Assembly (NCBI RefSeq): GCF_900116205.1
Contig: NZ_FOZS01000001.1
Coordinates: 124,001-188,000, forward strand
Length of the DNA stretch: 64,000 nucleotides
Origin: Halostagnicola kamekurae
Lineage (GTDB): Archaea; Halobacteriota; Halobacteria; Halobacteriales; Natrialbaceae
Direction of reading: 5' to 3'
Part shown: one piece after another, positions 9,443 to 19,227 of the stretch
How positions within the stretch are numbered: position 1 is the first letter of the stretch
How the letters are laid out: each line of letters opens with the position of its first letter
The notes under the pieces: generated by a model
The model's input: only the letters and a program-made list of their open reading frames with translations
What the model was told of the DNA's origin: nothing
Database searches by the model: none
Translations under genes and position numbers: made by a program

Positions 9443-10497
9443 CAGTCCTCACCTCCCGCTCGAGTCTCGCCGGCGAGTTCGTGTGTCGGTTCAGTCGTCG
9501 TCACACCGGATTCCGACCCGACGAAGACATCGCTGTATGCGTCTTCTGGATCGGGCAGGGGTTGTTCTTTGGCCCACTCGATCGCGTCGTCGACCCGGTC
9601 GCGTGCGTTCTCGCGAAGTTCCTCGAGAGCATCGTCCTCGACGCCCGCCGCGCGAAGCTCCGAAGCGAGGCGTTCGATCGAATCTCGCTGTTTCGCGGCC
9701 TCCGCGTCCTCGTCCGGTCGATAGCTCTCCGGGTCGCCCATGAAGTGGCCCATCCGCCGGTGGACCTGCACCTCGAGCAGCGTCGGCCCGTTCCCGTCTC
9801 GAGCGCGCCCGACCGCCTCCTTGGCGGCGTCGTAGACGGCGGTCGCGTCGTCGGAGTCGACGCGCATCCCCGGCATGTCGAACCCGCCCGCACGTTGGGA
9901 GGCGTCCTCGAGATCCGTCACGCGATCCTTGGGCATGCTGATCGCCCAGTCGTTGTCCTCGATGACGAAGACGACCGGCAAGTTCTGGACCGCAGCGAGG
10001 TTCAGCGACTCGAGGAAACCGCCCTGACTCACCGCGCCCTCGCCGAGGAACGCGACCGCGACGCTGTCCTCGTTGCGCTTTTTCGCGGCGAGTCCGGCCC
10101 CCACGGCGGGCGGACAGCCCTGTGCGATGATGCCGCTGCACGCGAAGTTGACCTCGGGATCGAACAGGTGCATGTGCCCGCCTTTTCCCTCGCTGAGTCC
10201 CGTCTCCCGGCCGAAGATCTCCGCGGTCATCCGGTTCAGATCGACCCCTTTGGCGATGGCGATGTGGTGAGGCCGGTGGGGTGCCGTAACCGTGTCGTCG
10301 TCCCGCAGGTGTTGACAGACGCCCGCCGCGGAGGCCTCGTGGCCCGCCGCGAGGTGTAGCTCTCCGGGAATCGGTCCGGCGGAGATGTCAAACGCCGGCT
10401 GTTTTCCCTCCAGATACTCCTCCTGAAGGCGCTCCTCGTAGTACCGGGCCGTGACCATGTCGGTGTACATGGTCTGTAATTTGCTAACTGCCACCAT
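9442..10497 (-). CDS. 2-oxoacid dehydrogenase E1 component, alpha subunit
   Basis: Thiamine-diphosphate-binding subunit of E1, 351 aa from ATG 10497 (MVAVSKLQTMYTDMVTARYYEERL). The cofactor motif is FLGEGAVSQGGFLESLNLAAVQ followed by VVFVIEDNDWAISMP. Phosphorylation-loop-like HRRMGHFMGDPESYR comes later. An alternative ATG at 10524 is in frame, but the TATA-like box at 10533-10540 would put the transcript start near 10510, so I prefer 10497. First gene of the operon E1 alpha, E1 beta, lipoyl domain, E2 core. No dihydrolipoamide dehydrogenase (E3) lies within the window. Confidence 0.92.
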   Translation of the reverse strand: MVAVSKLQTMYTDMVTARYYEERLQEEYLEGKQPAFDISAGPIPGELHLAAGHEASAAGVCQHLRDDDTVTAPHRPHHIAIAKGVDLNRMTAEIFGRETGLSEGKGGHMHLFDPEVNFACSGIIAQGCPPAVGAGLAAKKRNEDSVAVAFLGEGAVSQGGFLESLNLAAVQNLPVVFVIEDNDWAISMPKDRVTDLEDASQRAGGFDMPGMRVDSDDATAVYDAAKEAVGRARDGNGPTLLEVQVHRRMGHFMGDPESYRPDEDAEAAKQRDSIERLASELRAAGVEDDALEELRENARDRVDDAIEWAKEQPLPDPEDAYSDVFVGSESGVTTTEPTHELAGETRAGGED

Positions 10498-10532
10498 ATC
10501 AGATCCATCACGAATGTTCGGCATAGAAGTGG

Positions 10533-10540
10533 TTATAGTT
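10533..10540 (-). promoter_or_regulatory. TATA-like box for the oxoacid dehydrogenase operon
   Basis: The minus strand reads AACTATAA about 36-43 bases upstream of the chosen E1 alpha start at 10497. It is the only AT-rich stretch in this otherwise GC-rich divergent region between E1 alpha and the HAD gene. Confidence 0.5.
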
Positions 10541-10674
10541 ATGCCTCGAGCGGCGTTCAGCGACAGGCAGGCGGTCCAATCGGACAGCAACGGCGACGAC
10601 GCGGACGCCGAAAGCGGGGCGAGACGCGGGATAACGGCTATCCGTTCGGCGGGCGAACCTCGAGACGACTCCAA

Positions 10675-11325
10675 ATGACTGCAGTGCTCTTCGACATGGA
10701 CGGCGTGATCATCGATTCTGAGGACTACTGGGTCGAGCGCGAACGCGAACACATTTTGCCGATGACCGTACCCGACGAGACCGTCCCCGTCGCCGAGATA
10801 TCGGGAATGAACTACCGGGAGACCTACGAGTATCTCGAGTCGAACTACGAGACGGCGATTTCGCGCGAACGCTTCGTCGAGGTCTTCGCCGAGACGGCCC
10901 GCGAGATATACAGCGAGCACGTCTCGCTGCTGCCGGGCTTTCACGATCACCTCGAGAAACTACACGACCGGGACGTCACCGTCGCGCTGGTCACCTCCTC
11001 GCCCCACGACTGGATCGAAATCGTCTTCGATCGCTTCGATCTCGAGGGCCGGTTCGACGAGATCGTCAGCGGCGAAGATATCGAGGGACCGGGCAAACCC
11101 CACCCCTACATCTTCGAGGAGGCGGCGACGAAAGTCAACCGCGAGCCCGGCGACTGCGTCGCCGTCGAGGACTCCGAGAACGGCGTTCGATCGGCGGCTC
11201 GAGCCGGAACGCACACCGTCGCTTACCGGATCGACGCCCACACGGGGCTCGACCTCTCGCCTGCAGATTCGATCGTCGAAACGCCCCGTGAGCTTCGAGA
11301 GACGGTACTCGAGCAAGTCGAGTAA
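10675..11325 (+). CDS. HAD superfamily hydrolase, beta-phosphoglucomutase-like subfamily
   Basis: Cytosolic phosphatase or phosphomutase of 216 aa. HAD motif I is LFDMDGVIIDSE at the N-terminus (both catalytic Asp). Motif II is VTSSPHDW, and motif III/IV is GKPHPYIF followed by VAVEDSENGVRSAARAG. An alpha-helical cap at ~18-90 identifies the subfamily with cap type C1. The natural substrate (sugar phosphate, phosphoglycolate or similar) cannot be deduced. Divergent from the E1 alpha operon, with about 180 bp between starts. Confidence 0.9.
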   Translation: MTAVLFDMDGVIIDSEDYWVEREREHILPMTVPDETVPVAEISGMNYRETYEYLESNYETAISRERFVEVFAETAREIYSEHVSLLPGFHDHLEKLHDRDVTVALVTSSPHDWIEIVFDRFDLEGRFDEIVSGEDIEGPGKPHPYIFEEAATKVNREPGDCVAVEDSENGVRSAARAGTHTVAYRIDAHTGLDLSPADSIVETPRELRETVLEQVE

Positions 11326-11363
11326 ACCGGGAAACGTCGCAGTTTCACGTGCGGTTCGACGCG

Positions 11364-11867
11364 CTACTCGAGCACCGACCGGAACCGAACCGACTCCGAG
11401 CGCGTGTCCACGATTGCGACCGTCCGGTCGTCGTCGGGCGTCGGCGGAAAGTGCGCGCCGGGGTTGAGTACCGTGGTTCGGCCTTCCTCCGAGTGTTCTC
11501 GAGCGTGGTGGTGGCCGTAACAGACGTAGTCGTAGCGCTCGCCCTCGGCGACGGCGCGAACCTCCTCGAGCGACTCGCCGTGAAGCACGGCCATCGAGAG
11601 CCCATCGAACTCGAGGGACGCGAACCGGCCGTGGAGTTCGCTCTCGCCGCCTAAAGCGTCGAACGCCGACTGCAGATTGGCGGCGTCGCCGTCGTTGTTC
11701 CCGAGGACGCCGTGGAGTTCGAACTCCGAGAAGTACGGCGGAACGAGCGGGGCGACGAAGTCGCCGCAGTGGACCACGATTTCGACGCCTTCCTCTGCGA
11801 AGATCTCCGTCGCGCGTTCGATCGCCGGAACGTTGTCGTGCGTGTCCGCGATGATCCCAACGTGCAT
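11364..11867 (-). CDS. YfcE/MJ0936-type metallophosphoesterase
   Basis: Small dinuclear-metal phosphodiesterase of 167 aa. All family metal ligands are visible: GIIADTHDN (DxH), VVHCGDFV (GD), GVLGNNDGD (GNND), VLHGES (H) and CYGHHHARE (GHxH). This small single-domain class acts on phosphodiesters such as cyclic nucleotides in vitro; the physiological substrate is unknown. Convergent with the HAD gene, whose stop is 38 bp away. Confidence 0.92.
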   Translation of the reverse strand: MHVGIIADTHDNVPAIERATEIFAEEGVEIVVHCGDFVAPLVPPYFSEFELHGVLGNNDGDAANLQSAFDALGGESELHGRFASLEFDGLSMAVLHGESLEEVRAVAEGERYDYVCYGHHHAREHSEEGRTTVLNPGAHFPPTPDDDRTVAIVDTRSESVRFRSVLE

Positions 11868-11972
11868 ACGCCATCACGGGACGGCGAGGCACAAATCGGT
11901 TCGGGACGGCGCGGCACAGAGTGATCCGGACGGCGCTGCGGGCTCGTCGGTCGGACCCGACGGGCGAGCGCG

Positions 11973-13184
11973 CTAGAGTCCCGGAACCCCGGCCGATTCG
12001 AGCGCCCGCGCTCGCTCGTTCGCCGAAAGCTCGTAGGGCTCGAGTTCGTCCGCGAGCGAGCCCAGTTCGGAACGCCGGCGCTGGTGGTCGGCCAGGAAGT
12101 CGGTGATCCGATCGATCGCAATCGCTTTCAACTCGCCGCTCAGCAGGTCGCCCGCGCGGTAATCGGCGGCGAGACGCTCGAGTTCGTCGTCGTCGGGCTC
12201 GAAGAAGAATCGCAGGTACTGGAACGGGACGTCGACCGACGGATCGCCGCCGCGTTCGCGGTGTTGCTCGAGCGTCGGCTGGCCGCCGGTGTAGGCGTGC
12301 GTGCGGATCGTCTCGGCGACCGTATCTGGGTCGTCGGTAAGCTCGATCGATGGCGCGTCGCCGGAGGAACTCATCTTCCCCGGGCCCTCGAGACTCGGGA
12401 GGAACCGGCCCAGTAGCGCGCCCGGTTTGTCGACCGGTAATGCCTCCTTCGCAGCCACGTCTCGGCAGACGCGAACGTGGGGATCCTGATCGACGGCGAT
12501 CGGCACGAGCGTCGGCTGGCGTCCGGCGACGAGCTGGGGCAACAGGAGGTGCGTCGCCTGCACTGCCGGGTAGAACTGCAGGCCGACGGTCTCTTGCTCG
12601 CCGTAGACTCCCTCGACTGTCGCCGGCGTGAGGTGCTTTGCGAGTCGGACCGCGATCGGATAGATCACGTCGGCGTCGGCGGTGTCGACGACGATCCGAG
12701 TCCGATCGGGATCGAAGCCGACCGCGAGAACGTCCCTGAGATTATCGCGAGTGCGCTCGCCGATGTCCGCGAAGGACTGGTCTTTCGCGAGGAATTTCTC
12801 GTCGTCCGAAAGCGGGATATAGACCGTCGCCCCCGTTTCCCGCTGGAAGCGCTTCGCGAGATACAGCGGGAGGACGTGCCCGAGGTGCATCGGCCCCGAG
12901 GGCCCCCGACCGGTGACGATCGAGTGTGGCGCGCCCGACTCGGCGGCCTCGAGGTACCGGTCGACGTCTCGGGCGGCGTAAAACGTCCGGCGTCGGACCA
13001 GCGGGTGGTCCGGAAACCGGGCAATCTGCTCGTCGGTCAGCGGGTCGGCCCCGAATCGCTCTGTGAGCTTCTCGTAGTCGATATCGCCCTCGACGGCGTA
13101 GGGCGTGACGGTGAAGTCGTCAGCGGCAGTCTCGGATAGTCGTGAGTCGGTGCGGTCGTCGGTCGGATCGGTCGGATTCGTCAT
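11973..13184 (-). CDS. trpS2: Second tryptophanyl-tRNA synthetase-like protein
   Basis: Class Ic synthetase of 403 aa, shorter than the TrpRS at 3460-5085. The HIGH box is PSGPMHLGHVLPLYLAK, the KMSKS equivalent is GPGKMSSSGD, and DQDPHVRVCRDVA is shared with the first copy. Both catalytic signatures are intact, so it should activate an amino acid. The N-terminal ~30 residues are Thr/Asp-rich and disordered. Many haloarchaea carry two trpS genes. Whether this one charges tRNA-Trp or has a specialised role is not visible. Confidence 0.88.
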   Translation of the reverse strand: MTNPTDPTDDRTDSRLSETAADDFTVTPYAVEGDIDYEKLTERFGADPLTDEQIARFPDHPLVRRRTFYAARDVDRYLEAAESGAPHSIVTGRGPSGPMHLGHVLPLYLAKRFQRETGATVYIPLSDDEKFLAKDQSFADIGERTRDNLRDVLAVGFDPDRTRIVVDTADADVIYPIAVRLAKHLTPATVEGVYGEQETVGLQFYPAVQATHLLLPQLVAGRQPTLVPIAVDQDPHVRVCRDVAAKEALPVDKPGALLGRFLPSLEGPGKMSSSGDAPSIELTDDPDTVAETIRTHAYTGGQPTLEQHRERGGDPSVDVPFQYLRFFFEPDDDELERLAADYRAGDLLSGELKAIAIDRITDFLADHQRRRSELGSLADELEPYELSANERARALESAGVPGL

Positions 13185-13473
13185 TCGGTATCGAACGTAT
13201 CGCGGCGTGAGTGCTGTCGGCTCGAGACGTGCGAGAAACGAGAGAGCGAAGGGAGCGAGTGCGATCCGAACGACGGGTTAGGCCGCGTCGTCCGAACCGA
13301 CGAGACTGTCCGCTCTCGAGGACGCGTGCCAACGCCATCCGAGAGCGGTTCGCATGAGCGATCCTTTCGCCGGAACGGCAAAGAGTATTTCGGAGCCGCC
13401 GGTTCTGTCAATTATTCCATACTCCATCGGTCGATAGAAAAAGGGATTAGTGGGAACGTGGGGATCTCAAACG

Positions 13474-14283
13474 ATGACGCGACGACACGCGCTCGCCGCA
13501 GGCTGTGTCGCCGTCGGTGGAATCGTCGCCGGCGCGCTCTCGAGACCGTCCTCCGACGATGGTCCAGTCGCGACGGCGCGACGGCCCCGCGGTTCCGGCG
13601 AGGTCGCTCGTCGCTCGGAATCGCTGCTCGATGGGACGGACCACGAGACCACGCTGTACGAGATCGACGCGTCCGAAGCGGGGCCCACGGCGATGGTCTT
13701 CGGCGGCGTCCACGGCGACGAGCGAAACGGGATCGCGGTCGCCCACGAGATGGTCGAGTGGCACCCGGATGCGGGTACGCTCGTCGTGATTCCCGAAACG
13801 AACCGCGTCGCGATCGAAAACGAGGAACGAGACGGGGTCGGCGGCGACCTGAATCGTCAGTTCCCGCTGGGAGACGACCCCCAGACCGAACTCGCCCGCG
13901 GCATCTGGGACGCCCTCGAGCGCTACGACCCCGACGTGGTCTGTGACCTCCACCGGTCGCTTGGCATCTCCGGACTCCACCACCAGTACGTCGGCCAGAT
14001 GGTGTTTTACTCACCGGGCGCCTGCGGACCGGCGGTCGCGGGCGCGCTCAACGACGCCATGATCCCCTGGTACACGCCGCTGCACAGGTTTCGCGCCAGC
14101 CTGAGCGACATCAACGGCCCGCTGCTCTTTCAGGCCGCGAACCGCGAACTCGGGGCGATGAGTTACCTCCTCGAGTCGACCTCGTTCGTCCTCGACGAGG
14201 CGGCGATGATCCGCCACACCCGGTTCGGAGCCGCGAAAGTCCTCGAGGTACACGGCCTGATCGAATCGGAGGGGGGCCGATGA
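13474..14283 (+). CDS. Tat-exported succinylglutamate desuccinylase/aspartoacylase-like zinc carboxypeptidase
   Basis: M14-type metalloenzyme of 269 aa. The start at ATG 13474 (MTRRHALAAGCVAVGG) gives a twin-arginine signal; eight further codons upstream would break its N-terminus. Zinc-binding GGVHGDERNG (His, Glu) is followed by the family element GGDLNRQFPLG and then VCDLHRSLG (third ligand His). The AstE/AspA family hydrolyses N-acyl amino acids. Export to the cell surface suggests action on an external acyl substrate, which is an inference. Its last four bases overlap the next gene (ATGA). Confidence 0.85.
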   Translation: MTRRHALAAGCVAVGGIVAGALSRPSSDDGPVATARRPRGSGEVARRSESLLDGTDHETTLYEIDASEAGPTAMVFGGVHGDERNGIAVAHEMVEWHPDAGTLVVIPETNRVAIENEERDGVGGDLNRQFPLGDDPQTELARGIWDALERYDPDVVCDLHRSLGISGLHHQYVGQMVFYSPGACGPAVAGALNDAMIPWYTPLHRFRASLSDINGPLLFQAANRELGAMSYLLESTSFVLDEAAMIRHTRFGAAKVLEVHGLIESEGGR

Positions 14284-14573
14284 GCCGCCGGCCGTCGCTC
14301 AAGCAGGTCCTCGCCAGTCCCGCGACGCTTCTGACGTACGTGGTACTCGTGGTGCCGTTCGCGCTGGGGTGGCTCCGATCGTCGTGGCTGTCGCCGCTCG
14401 CGCTCCCGGGATACCTCGTCTACGTCATCGGCTCCGCGATCGGCAACGCCATCGCCCCGCGCTACGAGTTCTGGACCTACTGGGGACCGTTTCTCGTCGG
14501 CTGTTTCGGACTCTCGAGTATCGTCGGCTACGTCTACGAAGTTCGGCGAGGCGAACGATCGGACGAAAAGTAG
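14280..14573 (+). CDS. Small membrane protein coupled to the AstE/AspA-like gene
   Basis: A 97-aa protein with three hydrophobic segments (about residues 14-34, 38-57 and 67-86) and a charged C-terminus. It starts inside the stop of the preceding gene (ATGA overlap), so the two are translated together. It may anchor or assist the exported hydrolase. No family with known function was recognised. Confidence 0.75.
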   Translation: MSRRPSLKQVLASPATLLTYVVLVVPFALGWLRSSWLSPLALPGYLVYVIGSAIGNAIAPRYEFWTYWGPFLVGCFGLSSIVGYVYEVRRGERSDEK

Positions 14574-14615
14574 ACCCCTGAAAACCAGATTCGCGCCGCC
14601 ACACCGCAGGAAACC

Positions 14616-15482
14616 CTACGAACTCCGCGAGGGGTCGGGCTCGGGGTCGGTCACGAACTCGAGGAGTTCCTCGCCGGTGACCGAGAACCCCTCTCTGGAG
14701 AAGAAGTTCGCGACGTTCTGACAGTCTCGCTCGAGGAACGTCCGGCTGTTGGGGTGGTGGACGGTGACCGCCTGTCCGAGGTCGATGACGACGAGTTGCC
14801 CCTCGTCGAAGACGATGTTGTACTCGCTCAGATCGCCGTGGATCAGGCCGGCCGCGTAGAGTCGTCGCATGTACTCGCGGACTACCTCGTAGGCGGTCTC
14901 GGGGTTCTCGATCGAGACTTCTCCTAGCCGCTTCGCGCGTCCGTCCTCGTCCCCAATGTATTCCATCACGAGGACGTTGCGCTCGGTCGCGATCGGATCG
15001 GGGACGTTCACCCCCGCCGCCTTGGCCCGCTGTAAGTTCGCGTACTCCTTTTTGACCCACGCGAGGACGACGTCCTTCTTCTTCCCGCCGAGCCCCTCGA
15101 AGCGCGGGTCGCCCTCGAGATACGAGCGCATCTGCCGGAAGTCGGAGGAGTTGATCCGATAGATTTTCACGGCGACCTCGCGGTCGCCTCCCAGCGCGTG
15201 GTAGACGTTCGCCTCCTTGCCGGTCGAGAGCGGGCCGCCGAACGCCTCGACGTGGCCGTCCTGGACGAGTTTGTACAGGGCCGCGAACGTCGCGTCGTCG
15301 AACACCGACTGCTCGACTTTGAACTGGTCGGCGTCCTTGATGCGCGCCTCGAACTGCTCGAACTCCCGGTCGCGCTTGCGAGCGATCCGGTCGGCTTCGG
15401 TGTCCGACACGTCGATCTCCTCCCACTCGTCGCCGGGAGTGTCGACCGCATCGGCGTCTATCAGTCCGTACTCCGAATCCAT
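14616..15482 (-). CDS. rio1: RIO1-type serine/threonine protein kinase
   Basis: Atypical protein kinase of 288 aa, acting in ribosome small-subunit maturation by analogy with archaeal and eukaryotic RIO1. The nucleotide loop is STGKEANVYHA, the ATP-contacting Lys is in VAVKIY, the catalytic loop is GLIHGDLSEYNIVF (Asp and Asn) and the metal-binding loop is VVIDLGQAV. An acidic N-terminal region (~1-50) precedes the fold. Convergent with the small membrane protein gene upstream on the plus strand. Confidence 0.94.
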   Translation of the reverse strand: MDSEYGLIDADAVDTPGDEWEEIDVSDTEADRIARKRDREFEQFEARIKDADQFKVEQSVFDDATFAALYKLVQDGHVEAFGGPLSTGKEANVYHALGGDREVAVKIYRINSSDFRQMRSYLEGDPRFEGLGGKKKDVVLAWVKKEYANLQRAKAAGVNVPDPIATERNVLVMEYIGDEDGRAKRLGEVSIENPETAYEVVREYMRRLYAAGLIHGDLSEYNIVFDEGQLVVIDLGQAVTVHHPNSRTFLERDCQNVANFFSREGFSVTGEELLEFVTDPEPDPSRSS

Positions 15483-15576
15483 CTACTGTGTGCTCGTCGT
15501 CCACGCGGGTAAAGTACCCGGGTATCGTTCCGTAGAGTATCCTTCTAGGACGCACTCGAGAAGAGAACGGACCGTA

Positions 15577-18357
15577 TCAGGCGTTCAACACGCGCCGGAG
15601 CACGTCGGGCGCGTCCTCGAGAGCGTCCTCGAGGGCCGCCTCGTCCGGACCGCCACCCTGTGCGAAATCCGGCGGGCCGCCGCCGCCGCCGCCGACCTTG
15701 CTCGCGAGTTCGCCGACGACCTCGCCGGCGTTGACGGGAACGTCGTCGGGCACGGCGACGACGAACTGGGCACCGCTCTGGCCCGAGCCCAGCACGGCGA
15801 CCGACCCGTCCTCGACGAGCGCGTTCGCGGTGGCCCGAAGTTCGTCCATGTCCGCGTCGATTCGCTGGACGACGGCGGTCGTTTCGCCGATTTCGACCTC
15901 CTCGCCGCCACCACCGCCGCCGGCGCGGGCCGCGGCGAGCTGTTCTTTGAGGTCCTCGATCTGTTTGCCGCGCGCTTTCCACTCCTCGAAGAACCGCGCC
16001 GCGGTCTCGGGGACGTTCTGGGGCGTCACGTCGAGGGTCTCTGCGGCCTCGTAGAGCGCGTCTTCTTTCGCCTGGGTCGAGTCGATGGCCGCCTCGCCGG
16101 CGGCGAAGACGAGTCGCTCGACGCCATCCTGGACGCGTTCGGTGTTGAGGACCTTGATCGCGCCGATATCGCCGGTTCTGGCGACGTGGGTGCCACCACA
16201 GGCCTGGATGTCCTCGCCGACCTGGATCAAGCGAATGTTCGTCCCCGGCGGGATGCCGCCCTGATAGAGGTCGAAGCCGTGTTCGGCCTCGGCCTCGTTT
16301 CGGTGGGGCCACTCCTGGGTCACCGCGATGTTGTCCATCACCATCTCGTTCGCGAGGTGTTCGATTCGTTTGACCTCCTCGCGGGAGATTCGATCGTAGT
16401 GGCGAACGTCGATTCGGGAGGAGTCGACGCCCTTCTGTGCGCCGGCCTGTCGGATGTGCTCGCCGAGTACCTGTCTGGCGGCGTGGACGACGATGTGGGT
16501 CGCCGTGTGCTGGCGCATGAGCTGTCGGCGTCGGGGGCCGTCGATCTGGCCGTTGACGAACTCGCCTTTCCCGAGTTTCTCGTCGGACCGGTGGAAGATG
16601 ACCCCGTCCTCGACCTGGACGTCCCGAATCTCGACGGTCGCGTCGTCCGTCGAGATCGTTCCCGTATCGGCCGGCTGCCCGCCGCCTTCGGGGTAGAACA
16701 TCGTCTGATCGAGAACGATGTCGTACCCGTTCTCGCGCTCGAACACGTCGAGCACGACGGCTTCGAACTGGGTCCGCTGCTGGTCGTCGTAGTAGAGCTT
16801 CTCCGTCTCGGGCAGATCCGAAAAGCGGGAATCCTCGTCGCCACCTGCCTCGAGTCCGGCCTCTGCCGTATCGTGTCGATCGGCGACGAGGCTGTAGAAG
16901 TCGTCCGGGACGTCGACCTCGGCACCGGCCTCCGCGGCGATCTCCTCGACCATGTCGGGCTGAATGCCGTGGGAGTCGTAGAGTTCGATCAGTTCGTCGG
17001 TCGGGATCGGTTCGCCCTTCTTCGCGTACTCCTCGGCGAGCGTTTCGACCCGTCGGCCGCCGCGATCGAGCGTTTCGCGATACTTCTCGACTTCCGTTCG
17101 GACGATGTCGCGGATCGTATCGCGGTTCTCGTACTCGAGGCGCTCGGCCTGCATGTCGACGAGTTCGTCGAGCGGCGCGTCGACGCCGACGGTGTCACAG
17201 AGTCGCTTGGTGCGCCGAAGTACCATCCGGGTGAGATACCCCGTACCGACGTTCGAGGGGACGATGCCGTCGCCGAGCATGTACGCGAGCGTCCGGCAGT
17301 GGTCCGCGATGGCGTAGATCGTCTCCAGCGGTTCCAGCAGGTCCCGAAGCTCGTCGGTCGGAATGTCGAGCGTGTCGGCGATTTCGTCTCGCGCGGCTTC
17401 CACGTCGTCGACGTCGTCGATGTCGAGTTGGCCCGAGAGCCGCGAGGCGCGGGCGATGATCTCCTCCTCGCGCTCGGTGTGCTCGAGGCCGGCGTTCTCG
17501 GTGAGGAAGTCGATCATCTCGGGGTAGATCGCCTGGTAGACCGTCGACGTCCCCTGGCTCATCCAGGTCCAGCGCTCTAACCCGTAGCCCGTGTCCACGA
17601 CGTAGGTGTCCATGTAGGAGTAGCGGTTCCCGTCTTTGAGTTCGTACTCGCCGTCGGGGTCTTGCTCCATGCACATGAAGACCAGCGTCGCCAGCTCGAG
17701 GCCGCGATAGATGACTTCGATGGCGGGGCCGGCGTTGCCGCCGCCGACCCAGGGATCCTCGATGTAGGTGACATCCTCGATGTCCGCGCCAAGCGACTCG
17801 AGCAGTTCGTCGCAGTACTGGACCGTCTGGTCCTTCCAGTAGACCTCACCCTGATAGGCGTACTGCTCGGGGTCGTCGATGTCTTCGCGCGCGTTGAACG
17901 CGTGGTGGGCCATCATCTCGAAGGCCATCGTGTGGCGACCCGTCTTGCCGACGTTGTCGATGTCCTGCATCCGGATGCAGGGCTGGGAGATCGTCAGCGG
18001 GTTCGCCGGCGGCGGCGTCTGGCCGCTCGTGATCAGCGGCTGGAAGTCGTAGATCGACGCCTGAGTCAACAACACGTCGTCGCGCCAGCGATTCGCCGCG
18101 ACTGGATAGGGGTCGATGCGCTCGTGGTCGTGGTCCTCGAAAAAGGAGAGGAAGGCCTCCCGCATCTCCTCGAGGCTGTACTCCTGCTCGAAGCCGGGGC
18201 TCCCGATGAAGTCGTACTCGGCACACGGGGGTTCGCCGCAGGTCTCCCGCTCGTGATCGCGCGTCCAGAAGTGCGCGCCACACTCCGAGCACGTCTTTCG
18301 CTCGAAGCCCTCCTCCTCGAAGTACTCGAGGCGGTATTCTTCCTCCAGTTCGCTCAT
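15577..18357 (-). CDS. alaS: Alanyl-tRNA synthetase (archaeal type)
   Basis: Class II synthetase with editing activity, 926 aa from ATG 18357 ([13 protein letters not shown]). The frame is open 96 codons further upstream, but without similarity to the family. The N-terminal Cys-rich [23 protein letters not shown] is typical of archaeal AlaRS. The catalytic domain has [20 protein letters not shown]. The editing domain has [18 protein letters not shown] and [12 protein letters not shown] (HxxxH and CxxxH zinc ligands). A Gly-rich stretch ([14 protein letters not shown]) leads to the C-terminal DHHA1-like domain. Confidence 0.96.
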   Translation of the reverse strand: MSELEEEYRLEYFEEEGFERKTCSECGAHFWTRDHERETCGEPPCAEYDFIGSPGFEQEYSLEEMREAFLSFFEDHDHERIDPYPVAANRWRDDVLLTQASIYDFQPLITSGQTPPPANPLTISQPCIRMQDIDNVGKTGRHTMAFEMMAHHAFNAREDIDDPEQYAYQGEVYWKDQTVQYCDELLESLGADIEDVTYIEDPWVGGGNAGPAIEVIYRGLELATLVFMCMEQDPDGEYELKDGNRYSYMDTYVVDTGYGLERWTWMSQGTSTVYQAIYPEMIDFLTENAGLEHTEREEEIIARASRLSGQLDIDDVDDVEAARDEIADTLDIPTDELRDLLEPLETIYAIADHCRTLAYMLGDGIVPSNVGTGYLTRMVLRRTKRLCDTVGVDAPLDELVDMQAERLEYENRDTIRDIVRTEVEKYRETLDRGGRRVETLAEEYAKKGEPIPTDELIELYDSHGIQPDMVEEIAAEAGAEVDVPDDFYSLVADRHDTAEAGLEAGGDEDSRFSDLPETEKLYYDDQQRTQFEAVVLDVFERENGYDIVLDQTMFYPEGGGQPADTGTISTDDATVEIRDVQVEDGVIFHRSDEKLGKGEFVNGQIDGPRRRQLMRQHTATHIVVHAARQVLGEHIRQAGAQKGVDSSRIDVRHYDRISREEVKRIEHLANEMVMDNIAVTQEWPHRNEAEAEHGFDLYQGGIPPGTNIRLIQVGEDIQACGGTHVARTGDIGAIKVLNTERVQDGVERLVFAAGEAAIDSTQAKEDALYEAAETLDVTPQNVPETAARFFEEWKARGKQIEDLKEQLAAARAGGGGGGEEVEIGETTAVVQRIDADMDELRATANALVEDGSVAVLGSGQSGAQFVVAVPDDVPVNAGEVVGELASKVGGGGGGPPDFAQGGGPDEAALEDALEDAPDVLRRVLNA

Positions 18358-18713
18358 TCTACGTGTGATTGGCTCTGGAGAGCCTAAAACAGTTCCGCAA
18401 CGGGTATCCGGGAAATAATCGCAAGACGAACACGTTGTTTCAGGAGTTTGAGTCGGTTGTACCGACGCGGATCGAACCACCAACTGCGAGGAATCGCCCG
18501 GGGAGTGGACTCTGCGGCAGATTTCGGGGACGGGAGAATCGTGGGACAGCCAGTACAACTCAGCTACGTTATAGAACTGCGACACCCTCGAGCGGCGGCA
18601 GTCTCGAGGCGGATCGGTAGAGCCCAAGCCCGACGGCTCTGTCACGGACCGGACTGACGATGACTTCGAACTGCGTCTCCGTTACCAGTGCCGTTTTGGG
18701 TTGAACGGACGAT
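18358..18713. other. Intergenic region between alaS and the HTH gene
   Basis: About 355 bases between two divergent genes, so it should contain both promoters. GC content is lower than in the flanking coding DNA. Short frames on either strand show no motifs. No RNA gene or obvious repeat was seen. Confidence 0.5.
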
Positions 18714-19193
18714 ATGACCGGTAAGATATCCATGGGTCGACTCTTTTCACGAGATTCAGATACGACGTTCGAGCGAAGCGAGACGCCGCAAGTCGTCTGT
18801 CTCGACGACGAGCACGCGGACGAGGTCCTCGGAGCCCTCCAGTCTGAGACCGCACAGTCCGCGTTTCGAGCCCTGAACCGCGAACCGATGGCCGCGGCGG
18901 AGCTCGCCGACGAACTCGAGGTGTCGGTCCAGACGATCGGCTACCATCTCGAGAAGCTGATCGACGCGAACCTGATCGAACACCATGAGACGGTCTACTC
19001 CGAAAAGGGGCGTGAGATGGTCGTCTACGGCCCGGCGACGGAACCGACCATGCTGTTTTTCGGCACGTCGGACGACCGGCGAGCGCTCGAGTCGGCGTTC
19101 AGGGAGTACGCCTCGGTGCTCGGACTCGGGGCCGTCGTACTCGCGATTCGAGCGGTGTTATCGCCGTTAGAGCCTCTTTTCGACTGGCTGTAG
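18714..19193 (+). CDS. Winged-helix transcriptional regulator with C-terminal hydrophobic segment
   Basis: An ArsR-like HTH protein of 159 aa (154 if it starts at the internal ATG 18732). Residues ~42-95 form the winged helix: ALQSETAQSAFRALNREPM, then AAELADELEVSVQTIGYHLEKLIDANLIE as the recognition unit, then a wing (ETVYSEKGREMVVYG). The last ~28 residues (VLGLGAVVLAIRAVL) could be a membrane helix, suggesting a membrane-tethered regulator. The ligand and targets are unknown. Convergent with the DUF6159 gene. Confidence 0.82.
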   Translation: MTGKISMGRLFSRDSDTTFERSETPQVVCLDDEHADEVLGALQSETAQSAFRALNREPMAAAELADELEVSVQTIGYHLEKLIDANLIEHHETVYSEKGREMVVYGPATEPTMLFFGTSDDRRALESAFREYASVLGLGAVVLAIRAVLSPLEPLFDWL

Positions 19194-19227
19194 CGGATCG
19201 CGGGAGTCCATCGCCGGCGTCGTTCGG

